The notes below the pieces were generated by a model. The model was not told where the DNA came from, did not search any database, and saw nothing but the letters and a program-made list of their open reading frames with translations. Below are positions 1 to 7,049 of a DNA stretch of 47,224 nt, one piece after another. This DNA comes from Advenella faeciporci (GTDB lineage Bacteria; Pseudomonadota; Gammaproteobacteria; Burkholderiales; Burkholderiaceae_B). The first letter of the stretch is position 1. Each line of letters opens with the position of its first letter. The stretch is from NCBI RefSeq assembly GCF_014652395.1, contig NZ_BMYS01000004.1:1-47224 (forward strand). The letters are read 5' to 3'. Made by a program: the position numbers and the translations under genes.

Positions 1-60
1 GTCTGGAACGGCGCTACCGTCATCCGCCCCGTAAAAAGTCATCATCAAGGAGACAGTTGA
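1..60 (+). CDS. Possible C-terminal end of an upstream gene (partial)
   Basis: Frame 1 is open from the window edge to a TGA at 58-60 and encodes only 19 residues, ending in HHQGDS. It could be the tail of a gene that begins outside the window. I do not recognise the family. A short open stretch like this can occur by chance, so confidence is low. Confidence 0.3.
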   Translation, partial: VWNGATVIRPVKSHHQGDS

Positions 61-122
61 ACTTTCATAAACGACAGAAAAAACATTGTTTTTAAATGGA
101 TTTTCCTTAACTTAATGGCAGT

Positions 123-266
123 GACGCAGGAGCGTGGGAACGAGTTGCGAGCCGGGGTGAATGATGGCTACGGATGCGACTGGTTCCCATGCTCCTGCGT
201 GGGAACTGGCTGCGGAACTGTGCTACCTACCCGCGCGACTGGTTATCATAATCCTGCATGGGAACC
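123..266. repeat. Cluster of REP-like palindromic repeats
   Basis: Three related units lie close together. 123-142 is a half unit, 184-207 a nearly complete palindrome, and 242-262 a degenerate copy. The core is GTTCCCA(C/T)GC, a short AGGAG or CTCC centre, then the reverse complement. The same core recurs at 5354, 5580, 34587, 34637, 34702, 34749 and 36550, always outside genes. The unit is a dispersed intergenic palindrome of REP type. No coding function is seen here, although short ORFs cross it. Confidence 0.75.
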
Positions 267-304
267 AAATAGGTCCTGTTTCAGCAATAGGCTCAAAATG
301 TCCA

Positions 305-317
305 CTATACGGTATAG
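305..317. promoter_or_regulatory. Candidate operator palindrome overlapping a -35 region
   Basis: CTATAC-G-GTATAG is a perfect 13-bp palindrome. A -10-like TAAAAT lies at 337-342, so a -35 element would fall near 314-319, under the right arm. A repressor bound here would block transcription of the small gene at 374. Autoregulation by a toxin-antitoxin-like complex is a reasonable inference, but binding is not shown. Confidence 0.45.
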
Positions 318-373
318 GTAATTGCAAAAAATCTGCTAAAATGCACTTTGTTACTAGCAAAAAGGAAGTGCTC

Positions 374-553
374 ATGGCTACTGTATCCTTTGATAAAGAT
401 TTTGTAGTCAAAGATAAAGAATCCATTAAACGGATTCACCAGGATTTGGCATCTCCCCGTCAAATCACGGTAAAAAAACGTGACTATAAAGCCGAAAACA
501 AACGGGGCGTTCAGTTATTAAAACAACAATTGTCCAACTTAAAAATCTGCTAA
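374..553 (+). CDS. Small basic protein, antitoxin-like partner of a GNAT acetyltransferase
   Basis: This encodes 59 aa. The ATG at 374 has a good Shine-Dalgarno (AAGGAAG, about 7 nt upstream). The longer reading frame from 161 runs through repeats and is not believable. The N-terminus alternates hydrophobic and charged residues (ATVSFDKDFVV), and the rest is lysine-rich with no recognised domain. Its 3' end overlaps or abuts the GNAT gene in the -1 frame, the usual layout of a small antitoxin or accessory gene before a toxin-like acetyltransferase. A palindrome at 305-317 could be its operator. The antitoxin role is inferred from gene order, size and charge only. Confidence 0.6.
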   Translation: MATVSFDKDFVVKDKESIKRIHQDLASPRQITVKKRDYKAENKRGVQLLKQQLSNLKIC

Positions 554-1086
554 AAGAGCTTGGTGAAACCTCAACCACCAAGCTCCTTTCCCAATTTTGT
601 TGCAATCTTAATGCTGATGTAGAAAATTTTCTTACACAACCCGGCAAAGCCATTCGATTTGAACAAACTGACAATGCCAGAACTTATCTTATTCTGAATG
701 ACGACTCTGGTGAGATACTGGCATATTTTTCATTATCTTTCAAAGAGTTGCGGCTGACAAATACCAGTATCAGTAAATCAAAAATTCAACGCATGGATGG
801 TATTTCAAAAAATGCCGGGCGCATCCGTGCATTCCTCATTGGTCAAATAGGAAAAAACACTGCGGTTGCATCCAATCCAATATCCCTGGAAAACATTCTT
901 TCTGAAATCTACGCTGTCATTTCAGCAGCGAAAGAACTGATTGGTGGTCGCATAATTATTCTGGAATGCGAAGATTCCGAGGATTTAATTAAACTTTATG
1001 AGCGACACGGTTTTACCCTTATTGCAACACTTGACCCCCAACAATCACGACTTCGTACCATGTATACGCATGTTATTGAACGTTGA
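547..1086 (+). CDS. GNAT-family N-acetyltransferase, non-standard start
   Basis: The frame is open from 490 to 1086 and encodes a clear GNAT-like protein: LLKELGE..TTKLLSQF near the N-terminus, RTYLILND, AFLIGQIGKN in the acetyl-CoA-binding region, and GGRIIILECEDSEDLIKLYERHGF at the C-terminus. The homologous reading begins around 529-547, but no ATG, GTG or TTG exists there; only ATT (517, 529) and CTG (547) are available. The TTG at 748 would delete about a third of the domain. The protein may be made from a rare start by translational coupling, or by a -1 frameshift out of the 59-aa gene near 541-545. A strong hairpin (556-585) follows that site. A tRNA-acetylating toxin is possible, but a housekeeping acetyltransferase cannot be excluded. 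Confidence 0.65.
   Translation: MLKELGETSTTKLLSQFCCNLNADVENFLTQPGKAIRFEQTDNARTYLILNDDSGEILAYFSLSFKELRLTNTSISKSKIQRMDGISKNAGRIRAFLIGQIGKNTAVASNPISLENILSEIYAVISAAKELIGGRIIILECEDSEDLIKLYERHGFTLIATLDPQQSRLRTMYTHVIER
556..585 (+). other. Perfect RNA hairpin at the gene junction
   Basis: The arms at 556-565 and 576-585 are perfect 10-bp complements (GAGCTTGGTG / CACCAAGCTC) with a 10-nt loop. The hairpin starts 2 nt after the TAA of the 59-aa gene and about 10 nt after an A-run at 541-545. It lies inside the GNAT reading frame and has no U-run after it, so it is not a typical terminator. It could stimulate frameshifting or control initiation of the GNAT gene. Confidence 0.55.
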
Positions 1087-1183
1087 GTGATGACAGCATA
1101 TTTCCAGTCAAGCACCGGTCAACCAAATTTTAAAATATGCATTTCCACACGGAGCATGGGAACGCCCCCCCCGCCACAACCTC

Positions 1184-1918
1184 CTACCCATAATGCCGCA
1201 AGGCAAAATCAATTTCCTCGGCACAATTCTGCAGTTCAGCCACCGCCTTCCCCGCTTCCATCAAACTATAGCGCTTGTCAGACACAATAAACCCCAGTGC
1301 AGCATTAATCTGGTGCGCTTTGTTCTGGTACGGGATGGCAATGCCCACCACGCCCTGATTCAGCTCGCTGAATGTGATGCAATAACCTTTTTTCCGTATT
1401 TCCCTCAGCTCCTCCTGAACGGTTTCCGGTACTTGCCCTGCAAATGCTTCGGCATTGTCTGTGACCACTTTGCGTAACTGGGGCCTGGACAGGGTGGCCA
1501 GTACCGATTTGGACAGCGCCCCCCTGTACAAAGGCATGCGTTTACCCCGCACATAGCTGATTTTCAGGTTTTCTTCCCCAAAAAAATGACTGATGGTAAT
1601 GATACGGTCGGCATAAATGGTGCCCAGCACGACATCGGAGCCCGATTTTTCGGCCAGACTGCGCATGGCTTGCGAGGAGGCCTGGATTAAAGGGTCGATA
1701 TTCCTGATCTGGTAATCCAGTTCAATAATGCGAGAGCCCAGTACATAGCGGGCCCCCGAACTGTGACGCAGCAAACCGGCGTTATTCAGTTCCCGGGCAT
1801 AGCGATACATGGTGGGCACGGCATAGCCCAAATGCTCTGCCATTTCTTCTATCGTCCAGGAGGGGTGTTCTGGCGTGAAAAGATCCAGCACATTCAGCAT
1901 TTTGGTAAGACTAGACAT
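1184..1918 (-). CDS. IclR-family transcriptional regulator
   Basis: This encodes 244 aa from the ATG at 1918; a TTG two codons upstream is less likely. The N-terminal winged helix-turn-helix (about residues 1-60) shows SLTKMLNVLDLF..WTIEEMAEHLGYAVPTMYRYARELNNAGLL, and the C-terminal ligand domain contains the IclR pattern ending in VVGIAIPYQNK...ALGFIVSD. Length is typical for the family. It is divergent from the operon starting at 2063, so it is probably its regulator, acting through the very AT-rich 144-bp gap that carries a 22-bp palindrome. The ligand is unknown; an intermediate of the neighbouring catabolic pathway is the natural guess. Confidence 0.9.
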   Translation of the reverse strand: MSSLTKMLNVLDLFTPEHPSWTIEEMAEHLGYAVPTMYRYARELNNAGLLRHSSGARYVLGSRIIELDYQIRNIDPLIQASSQAMRSLAEKSGSDVVLGTIYADRIITISHFFGEENLKISYVRGKRMPLYRGALSKSVLATLSRPQLRKVVTDNAEAFAGQVPETVQEELREIRKKGYCITFSELNQGVVGIAIPYQNKAHQINAALGFIVSDKRYSLMEAGKAVAELQNCAEEIDFALRHYG

Positions 1919-2011
1919 GGGCAAACCGGTTTTTGGGGTGGATAAAACCTCATATTATATCAATTTACAAATTTATTGAATTTTTTATTTATTTGATAAT
2001 TGATTTATATT

Positions 2012-2033
2012 AAATAATTATATATAATTATTT
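2012..2033. promoter_or_regulatory. 22-bp perfect palindrome, candidate IclR operator
   Basis: Positions 2012-2033 form a perfect, A/T-only 22-bp palindrome with half-site AAATAATTATA. It ends 29 bp before the ATG of the VOC gene, between the IclR gene and the operon it probably controls. IclR proteins bind palindromes of about this size. The low complexity of the gap makes a chance origin possible. Confidence 0.45.
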
Positions 2034-2062
2034 TCATTGATTTTATTAAATAGTGATAAATA

Positions 2063-2626
2063 ATGAGCTTTAACCATAAAAACGGGCAAGATTCTTCGTT
2101 TTCTTTTAGCCATGTAGGAATTTTTGTCAAAGACATTGCACGCATGACGCAGTTTTACCAGCAGGCACTGCAACTGTTCATTACCGACAAGGGCGTGATT
2201 GGCGGCAAAGACATCGTGTTTCTTAGCCAGAATCCGGAAGAGCATCATCAACTGGCACTGGTAAGCGGCCGCCCCGAAGACGTGACGTTTAGCGTGATCA
2301 ACCAGATTTCACTGCGCGTGAAGGATTTACCCACCCTGCGCCATTATCACGCCAGCCTGAAAGCCGCCGGTGCCGAACGGATCGACCCCAGCACCCATGG
2401 CAATGCCCTTTCCATCTATAGCTTTGATCCTGAAGGCAACCGCATAGAAGTCTTTATGGATACCGAATGGTATTGCGACCAACCGCTTAAGGAAACCATC
2501 GACTTTAGCCTGAACGATGACGAAATCATGGCCCGGGTCAAGGAAATTGCCCAGGCATCCCCCAAGTTCATGCCCCGCTCCGAATGGGTAAAGCAAATGC
2601 ATGACCTCATGAATGCCCAAGCCTGA
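2063..2626 (+). CDS. VOC-superfamily (glyoxalase/extradiol dioxygenase-like) protein
   Basis: This encodes 187 aa. It begins a VOC fold with FSHVGIFVKDIARMTQFYQQAL, and a second beta-alpha module follows (ISLRVKDLPTLRHYHASLKAAG...SIYSFDPEGNRIEVF). Possible metal ligands are His17, His61/62 and Glu129, as in glyoxalases and type I extradiol dioxygenases. The last ~55 residues are an extra helical tail. It is the first gene of an operon with an FAH-family enzyme, a Bug binding protein and an SDR, so it may open or isomerise a ring or keto intermediate. The Shine-Dalgarno is weak. The exact reaction cannot be read from the sequence. Confidence 0.85.
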   Translation: MSFNHKNGQDSSFSFSHVGIFVKDIARMTQFYQQALQLFITDKGVIGGKDIVFLSQNPEEHHQLALVSGRPEDVTFSVINQISLRVKDLPTLRHYHASLKAAGAERIDPSTHGNALSIYSFDPEGNRIEVFMDTEWYCDQPLKETIDFSLNDDEIMARVKEIAQASPKFMPRSEWVKQMHDLMNAQA

Positions 2627-2687
2627 ACCCAACAAATACCCCTATTGAATTTTTGATATTAAATAAATAAAGTAAGCAGGAAAACAA

Positions 2688-3539
2688 ATGAAATTAATCA
2701 GTTTTAACTTGAACAATGAAGAAACATTCGGTGCGGTAAAAGGCGACGAAGTGGTCAACCTGAAGCCTTTGTTTAAAGGCGAAGCCAACACGCTGAAAGA
2801 GGTGCTTGAAAAAGACCTGCTGGCCAAGGCCGGGCAACTGGCTGCCAATGCAACGGCGACCCTGAAGTTTGCCGATCTTGAATTGTTGCCCGTGATTCCC
2901 GAGCCCGGCAAGATTTTCTGTATCGGCCTGAATTATGACGAGCACGTGAAAGAAACCAACAAGGAAAAAACCGAGTCACCGGTGATTTTCCTGCGTGTGG
3001 CCGAATCCCAGGTTGCCCATAACGACAGCATTGTTCTGCCTCCCGAGTCTGTCAAACTGGATTACGAAGGTGAGATCGCGATTGTGATTGGCAAGGGCGG
3101 CCGCCGTATTTCAGAAGAAGATTCCTGGGATCACATTGCCGGTTATGCCTGCTACAACGACGGCAGTATCCGCGATTGGCAAACCGCCACTTCGCAGTGG
3201 ATTCCCGGCAAGAATTTCTGGAAAACCGGTGGTTTCGGGCCCTGGATGGTCACGGCCGATGAAATTGAACCCAACCAGAAATTAACCTTGATTACCCGCC
3301 TGAACGGGGAAGAAATGCAACGTGCCACCACCGACATGCTGATTCACAGCATTCCACGGCAAATTGCCTATATTTCCTCTTTCCTGCCCCTGAATCCGGG
3401 TGATGTGATCGTGACCGGAACACCGGGTGGCGTGGGTGCCAAACGTAATCCACCCGTATTCATGAAAGAAGGTGATATTGTTGAAATTGAAGTGGATGCA
3501 GTCGGTATTCTGAGAAATACCATTGCCGCCGAAGCATAA
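2688..3539 (+). CDS. Fumarylacetoacetate hydrolase (FAH) family protein
   Basis: This encodes 283 aa and starts after AGGAAAACAA. The FAH fold is clear: IFCIGLNYDEHVKETNKE, then the metal site KLDYEGEIAIVIGKGGRRI with GYACYNDGSIRDWQ, and the C-terminal DVIVTGTPGGVG. An N-terminal ~60-residue cap domain is present, as in 2-hydroxyhepta-2,4-diene-1,7-dioate isomerase, ureidoglycolate-lyase-like and acylpyruvase members. These enzymes cleave C-C bonds or decarboxylate beta-diketo acids using Mg or Mn. In this operon it could act on the product of the VOC enzyme. Family is certain, substrate unknown. Confidence 0.92.
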   Translation: MKLISFNLNNEETFGAVKGDEVVNLKPLFKGEANTLKEVLEKDLLAKAGQLAANATATLKFADLELLPVIPEPGKIFCIGLNYDEHVKETNKEKTESPVIFLRVAESQVAHNDSIVLPPESVKLDYEGEIAIVIGKGGRRISEEDSWDHIAGYACYNDGSIRDWQTATSQWIPGKNFWKTGGFGPWMVTADEIEPNQKLTLITRLNGEEMQRATTDMLIHSIPRQIAYISSFLPLNPGDVIVTGTPGGVGAKRNPPVFMKEGDIVEIEVDAVGILRNTIAAEA

Positions 3540-3561
3540 ACATTCGTATCTGGAGACATAA

Positions 3562-4536
3562 ATGAAAAAATGGTTGAAATCTTTCGCCCCCGTTTGCCTG
3601 GCCATGAGTCTGACAGCCGGTGTTGCACAGGCCCAAAATTACCCCGAAAAACCCATTACCTTCCTGGTGCCTTACGCTGCCGGCGGTTTGACCGACGTGT
3701 TGGCCCGTGAAGTGGGTGCCCATATGTCCAAAAAACTGGGGCAGCCCGTGGTGGTGGACAATAAACCGGGCGGTGCCGCACAGGTTGGCATGAATGTGCT
3801 GAAAAAAGCCCCTGCCGATGGATACACCGTGTTTATTGGCGATGTGCCCTCTTTGGCCACCAATGTGGGTCTGTTCAAGAATCTTTCTTATGATCCGCGC
3901 ACAGACCTGCAACCTGTTGGCGAGTTGATTGTGTCACCGGCTTTGGTCGTGGTTCCCATGAACAGCCCCTACCAGACTTTTGAAGATCTGGTTAAAGGTG
4001 CCTCAGAAAAACCCCAGGGCCTGACTTACGCTTCCCAGGGTGTTGGCACGGGCGGCCATCTGTTTGGTACCCTGCTGCAAAACAAGCTGAACCAGGAAAT
4101 GACCCATGTGGCCTATAAAGGTTCTATTCCAGGCTTGCAAGACACCATCAGCGGCCAGGTTGATTTCATGTATGACGCGATTCCCACCAGCGGTCCTTTT
4201 GTGCTGGGTGACAAGCTGCGTGCCCTGGCGATCGGCTCCAAAGAGCGTTCTCCCCTGCTGCCGAATGTACCCACACTGGAAGAGCTGGGCTACGGTGAGA
4301 TTGTGCCTACTTTCTGGTGGGGTGCTGCCGTCAAGAAAGACACACCTCCCGAGATCGTTGCATTGCTGAACCAATCAATGACTGAAGCCATGCAGGATCC
4401 AGAGATTGCCAAAAAATTTACCAGCCAGGGTGTACTGATCAACACCACCTCGCCAGAAGCATTTACCACTTATATCAATGAAGAAATTGAGAAGTGGAGT
4501 AAAGTGATGGCCGATGCAAACATGCAAGTGAATTAA
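3562..4536 (+). CDS. Bug/TctC-family tripartite tricarboxylate binding protein
   Basis: This encodes 324 aa. A signal peptide (KKW...LAMSLTAGVAQA, cleaved near residue 24-25) exports it to the periplasm. Family motifs are YPEKPITFLVPYAAGGLTDVLAR near the mature N-terminus, VVVDNKPGGAAQVG, and ADGYTVFIGD. It should capture a carboxylated compound. No TctA or TctB membrane subunits are nearby, which is common for Bug proteins in Bordetella-like genomes, where many receptors share few permeases or act as sensors. It starts 22 nt after the FAH gene with a GGAGA ribosome-binding site, so it belongs to the 2063-5334 operon. Confidence 0.93.
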   Translation: MKKWLKSFAPVCLAMSLTAGVAQAQNYPEKPITFLVPYAAGGLTDVLAREVGAHMSKKLGQPVVVDNKPGGAAQVGMNVLKKAPADGYTVFIGDVPSLATNVGLFKNLSYDPRTDLQPVGELIVSPALVVVPMNSPYQTFEDLVKGASEKPQGLTYASQGVGTGGHLFGTLLQNKLNQEMTHVAYKGSIPGLQDTISGQVDFMYDAIPTSGPFVLGDKLRALAIGSKERSPLLPNVPTLEELGYGEIVPTFWWGAAVKKDTPPEIVALLNQSMTEAMQDPEIAKKFTSQGVLINTTSPEAFTTYINEEIEKWSKVMADANMQVN

Positions 4537-4554
4537 TCATACAGGTAATGAATA

Positions 4555-5334
4555 ATGAGAGGTCTTGAAAATAAAGTCGCGTTAATTTCTGGCGGCATGG
4601 GTGATATTGGCATGGCCATTGCCACCCGTTTAATCCAGGAAGGCGCCAAGGTTGTGCTGGGCGATCTAAAAGAAAAAGATGACACCTTGCTGGCCACCCG
4701 CTTTCAGGGTATGGCGGTTCCCGACTATGTACAGCTAAACGTCACGCTTGCGGAAAGCTGGAAAAGCGCTTTTGAACAGGTCGTGGCACTTCATGGCCGC
4801 TGCGATATCCTGGTCAACAATGCCGGTGTTATTTCCAGCCAAAGCGTACCGTTCAGCGATATTGATTTTCAGGAATGGAAGCGGCTGTTTTCCATTAATG
4901 TCGATGGCACGTTTTTAGGTATTCAGGCCGGCATCCAGACCATGAAAGACAATGAAAATGGCGGTACCATTGTCAACATGGGCTCAATTGCCGGGTTCGT
5001 GGGCTCGGTAGGCGGTGGCTCTTACGGTTCCAGTAAAAGTGCCATTATCAATATGACACAACAGGCAGCACTCAGTGCCGCCCGCTCAGGCCAGAAAGTG
5101 CGCATCAACGCCGTACATCCAGGCTATGTCTGGACGCAACTGGTTGATGCCACACTCAGCAAACAGTTTGGTTCAGAAGAAAAGGCACTGGAAGCGGTAC
5201 GTGCCATGAACCCGATGAACCAGATTGTGACGGTTGAAGATGTGGCCGCCACCGTGGCATTCCTGGCTTCTGAAGACGCCAGAATGGTTAATGGCACCGG
5301 TATTGTGGTAGATGGCGGCAGGCTTTTGCAGTGA
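4555..5334 (+). CDS. SDR-family NAD(P)-dependent oxidoreductase
   Basis: This encodes 259 aa of classical short-chain dehydrogenase. The cofactor site is ALISGGMGDIGMAIA (residues ~9-23), followed by NNAG, the catalytic Ser in MGSIAGF, and YGSSK. The C-terminus ends with the usual GTGIVVDGGRLLQ. It follows the Bug gene by 18 nt and closes the operon. It probably oxidises a hydroxyl group in the same degradation pathway. The substrate is unknown. Confidence 0.93.
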   Translation: MRGLENKVALISGGMGDIGMAIATRLIQEGAKVVLGDLKEKDDTLLATRFQGMAVPDYVQLNVTLAESWKSAFEQVVALHGRCDILVNNAGVISSQSVPFSDIDFQEWKRLFSINVDGTFLGIQAGIQTMKDNENGGTIVNMGSIAGFVGSVGGGSYGSSKSAIINMTQQAALSAARSGQKVRINAVHPGYVWTQLVDATLSKQFGSEEKALEAVRAMNPMNQIVTVEDVAATVAFLASEDARMVNGTGIVVDGGRLLQ

Positions 5335-5353
5335 ATGCAGGGCATTGTCTCCG

Positions 5354-5384
5354 TATGCATTCCCACGCTGCGTGGGAATGCATA
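5354..5384. repeat. 31-bp perfect hairpin, REP-like palindrome
   Basis: Two perfect 14-bp arms (5354-5367 and 5371-5384) flank the loop CTG. The core CATTCCCACG/CGTGGGAATG is a variant of the dispersed REP-like unit seen elsewhere in the window. It begins 20 nt after the SDR stop codon and could form a stable 3' mRNA hairpin that protects or ends the operon transcript. There is no clear U-run. Confidence 0.7.
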
Positions 5385-5410
5385 CTAACGCGGGAACGTG
5401 GGGTTTTGGT

Positions 5411-5627
5411 AACCACCCCGTCAGGCTTCGCCTGCCACCCCTCCACAGAGGGGAATTTTCATCGTTCTTGGAGGGGGTAGATGTCACTCGCGAAGCGTAG
5501 TGCGCAGCACAACCATTGCCAAGAAGTAGAAAAATTCCCCTCTGTGGAGGGGTGGCGCGTAGCGACGGGGTGGTTACTGGTTCCCACGCAGGAGCATGGG
5601 AACTAGATATCGTAGCGACGGGGTGGT
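5411..5627. repeat. MITE-like inverted repeat element with partial extra copy
   Basis: A ~50-bp left arm (5411-5460, starting AACCACCCCGTC) and a ~47-bp right arm (5529-5575, ending GACGGGGTGGTT) are inverted copies around a 68-bp centre. They match over AATTCCCCTCTGTGGAGGGG and the ends, but differ in the short internal loop (AGGCTTCGCCT against GCGTAGC). A partial third copy of the end lies at 5609-5627, and a REP-like palindrome (5580-5603) sits between. The layout suggests a non-autonomous mobile repeat. No ORF of note is inside. Confidence 0.7.
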
Positions 5628-5652
5628 TGGGAACCAGCTAACCATCTACCCA

Positions 5653-6771
5653 TCAATGAACACCAGAAACTGCCCTGCCTTTGCTTCGCGCCAAAAATCC
5701 TCGGTTAAGCCGGCTATTGGGCTTCAGGGCCAGACGCTCATTGGCAAGCGCCTGGGCCAGCTCGGGTTGGCCGGCGCGAATGCTTGCTTCTATCAAGGTC
5801 AGGTCAATGATATCGCGCTGGGCATGGCTGCCCCCAAAACTGTTGGCAATAAATCTGGCTCCGTACAGTTGCTCAATGGCGGTTTGGTAGTCCTTGCGCC
5901 AGAAGGCGATAAACCCTTCAATCAGGGGCAAGGTGGTTTGACGGGTCCATTGCTGCATTTCAGACTCAAGGCCCGGTTTGATGTTCTTGCAATCTTTCAG
6001 GTTTTTTTCAACATCAATATCCCGTCCGGCACCCAGATAGGCCATGATGGCGTGCCAGTCGTTAAAGGTATAAGAATGCCCGTCGGCATGGGCCTGCCAG
6101 CAGTCGGCCAGCTCATCCCAACGATCACCCACCCCCACGCCTTCCAGGCTCAGGCGCCACAGCATGGCCGATGCATCCACCAGCTCAAGTGCCGCGGTGC
6201 TGTTGCCATGGCGGATCTGGTTATCGTAAATGCTTAGCACTACGTTTTCCTGCCCCAGCTCCTGGTGATACAGTGCCCGATGCCACCAGTTATGTACCTT
6301 GAAAAAATTGTCATTGCCAGACCAGTAGGGCAATATTCGGGCAAGGCGGTCACGCAAATTACGCGCATTGGCACGATAAAAATCCATCAAGTGACCGGCC
6401 TGCAGGGCCACAATATCCAACGGGTAATTGCAGTTGTGGATATCCAGCACCAGGGCGGCAGCGGTCCACTCACCTTTTAGCATCAAGTCCAGCGCACCCA
6501 GGTGTGAGGCTTCCCGATCGCTTAAATGCATGGTTTTCAGGTGTCGTAGCGTATCTTTGGCGTAGCCGTTCAGGACAGGCTCGGTGGCCAGGCCCAACAG
6601 ATAAGCCTTAAAGATATGCGCCATGGCAAAGTCCGGTGAAATTTCTACGGCCTTGCCAACCAGACTGAAAGGATCACCGGTATAAATATTAAAAGCGGAT
6701 ACCGCCTGGTTGTAATAATCAACCGCCTCGGCACTAGCCTGAAAAATACGATTTCCCTGTAAATCTTTCAT
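5653..6771 (-). CDS. TTC38-like tetratricopeptide repeat protein
   Basis: This encodes 372 aa, start ATG with AGG upstream. It has an all-helical TPR-like pattern throughout: AVDYYNQAVSAFNIYTGDPFSLVGKAVEISPDFAMAHIFKAYLLGL, then DREASHLGALDLMLKGEWTAAALVLD, and AFWRKDYQTAIEQLYGARF near the C-terminus. The order resembles the tetratricopeptide repeat protein 38 family found in bacteria and eukaryotes, whose biochemical role is poorly known. No signal peptide or membrane segment is seen. It is a single gene, 278 bp downstream of the ferritin-like gene, with its own AT-rich upstream region. Confidence 0.8.
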   Translation of the reverse strand: MKDLQGNRIFQASAEAVDYYNQAVSAFNIYTGDPFSLVGKAVEISPDFAMAHIFKAYLLGLATEPVLNGYAKDTLRHLKTMHLSDREASHLGALDLMLKGEWTAAALVLDIHNCNYPLDIVALQAGHLMDFYRANARNLRDRLARILPYWSGNDNFFKVHNWWHRALYHQELGQENVVLSIYDNQIRHGNSTAALELVDASAMLWRLSLEGVGVGDRWDELADCWQAHADGHSYTFNDWHAIMAYLGAGRDIDVEKNLKDCKNIKPGLESEMQQWTRQTTLPLIEGFIAFWRKDYQTAIEQLYGARFIANSFGGSHAQRDIIDLTLIEASIRAGQPELAQALANERLALKPNSRLNRGFLARSKGRAVSGVH

Positions 6772-7049
6772 TATTGCCTGCTCACTCTGAAAGTTGGTTA
6801 GAACTTAAGAATACATAACGAGCAGCAAACACTACTTTTAAGGTAGTGGCCGATTCATGCTGTTTGCCAGTAAATGGTTTTTTACTATTTATTGTTTATT
6901 TTTTGTTATTGTCTGTCTGCAAGGTAATGATAAGTCGATTCCGGTACCTGAACAAGTGATAAAAAACAAACCAAGCCATTAATATGAACATCATTAAAAT
7001 CAATAACATATTAACTAATATTCAGAAAAAACCGTTACCACCCATGCCC
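6772..7049. other. Intergenic region, AT-rich, probable promoter of the TPR gene
   Basis: This 278-bp gap lies between two minus-strand genes. It is AT-rich with a small inverted repeat ACTAC(N7)GTAGT at 6831-6847. It probably holds the TPR gene promoter and the 3' end of the ferritin-like transcript. I see no ORF, RNA gene or strong terminator. Confidence 0.4.

Noticed and set aside
472-478. A_AAA_AAA slippery heptamer inside the 59-aa gene
   Set aside because: A -1 slip here leads straight to TGA at 481, and the GNAT frame is blocked by TAA at 487, so it cannot make a GNAT fusion. The A-run at 541-545 is the only useful site.
161-553. A 130-aa reading frame over the small gene
   Set aside because: Its first 70 codons run through palindromic repeats and a promoter, and a strong ribosome-binding site precedes the internal ATG at 374.
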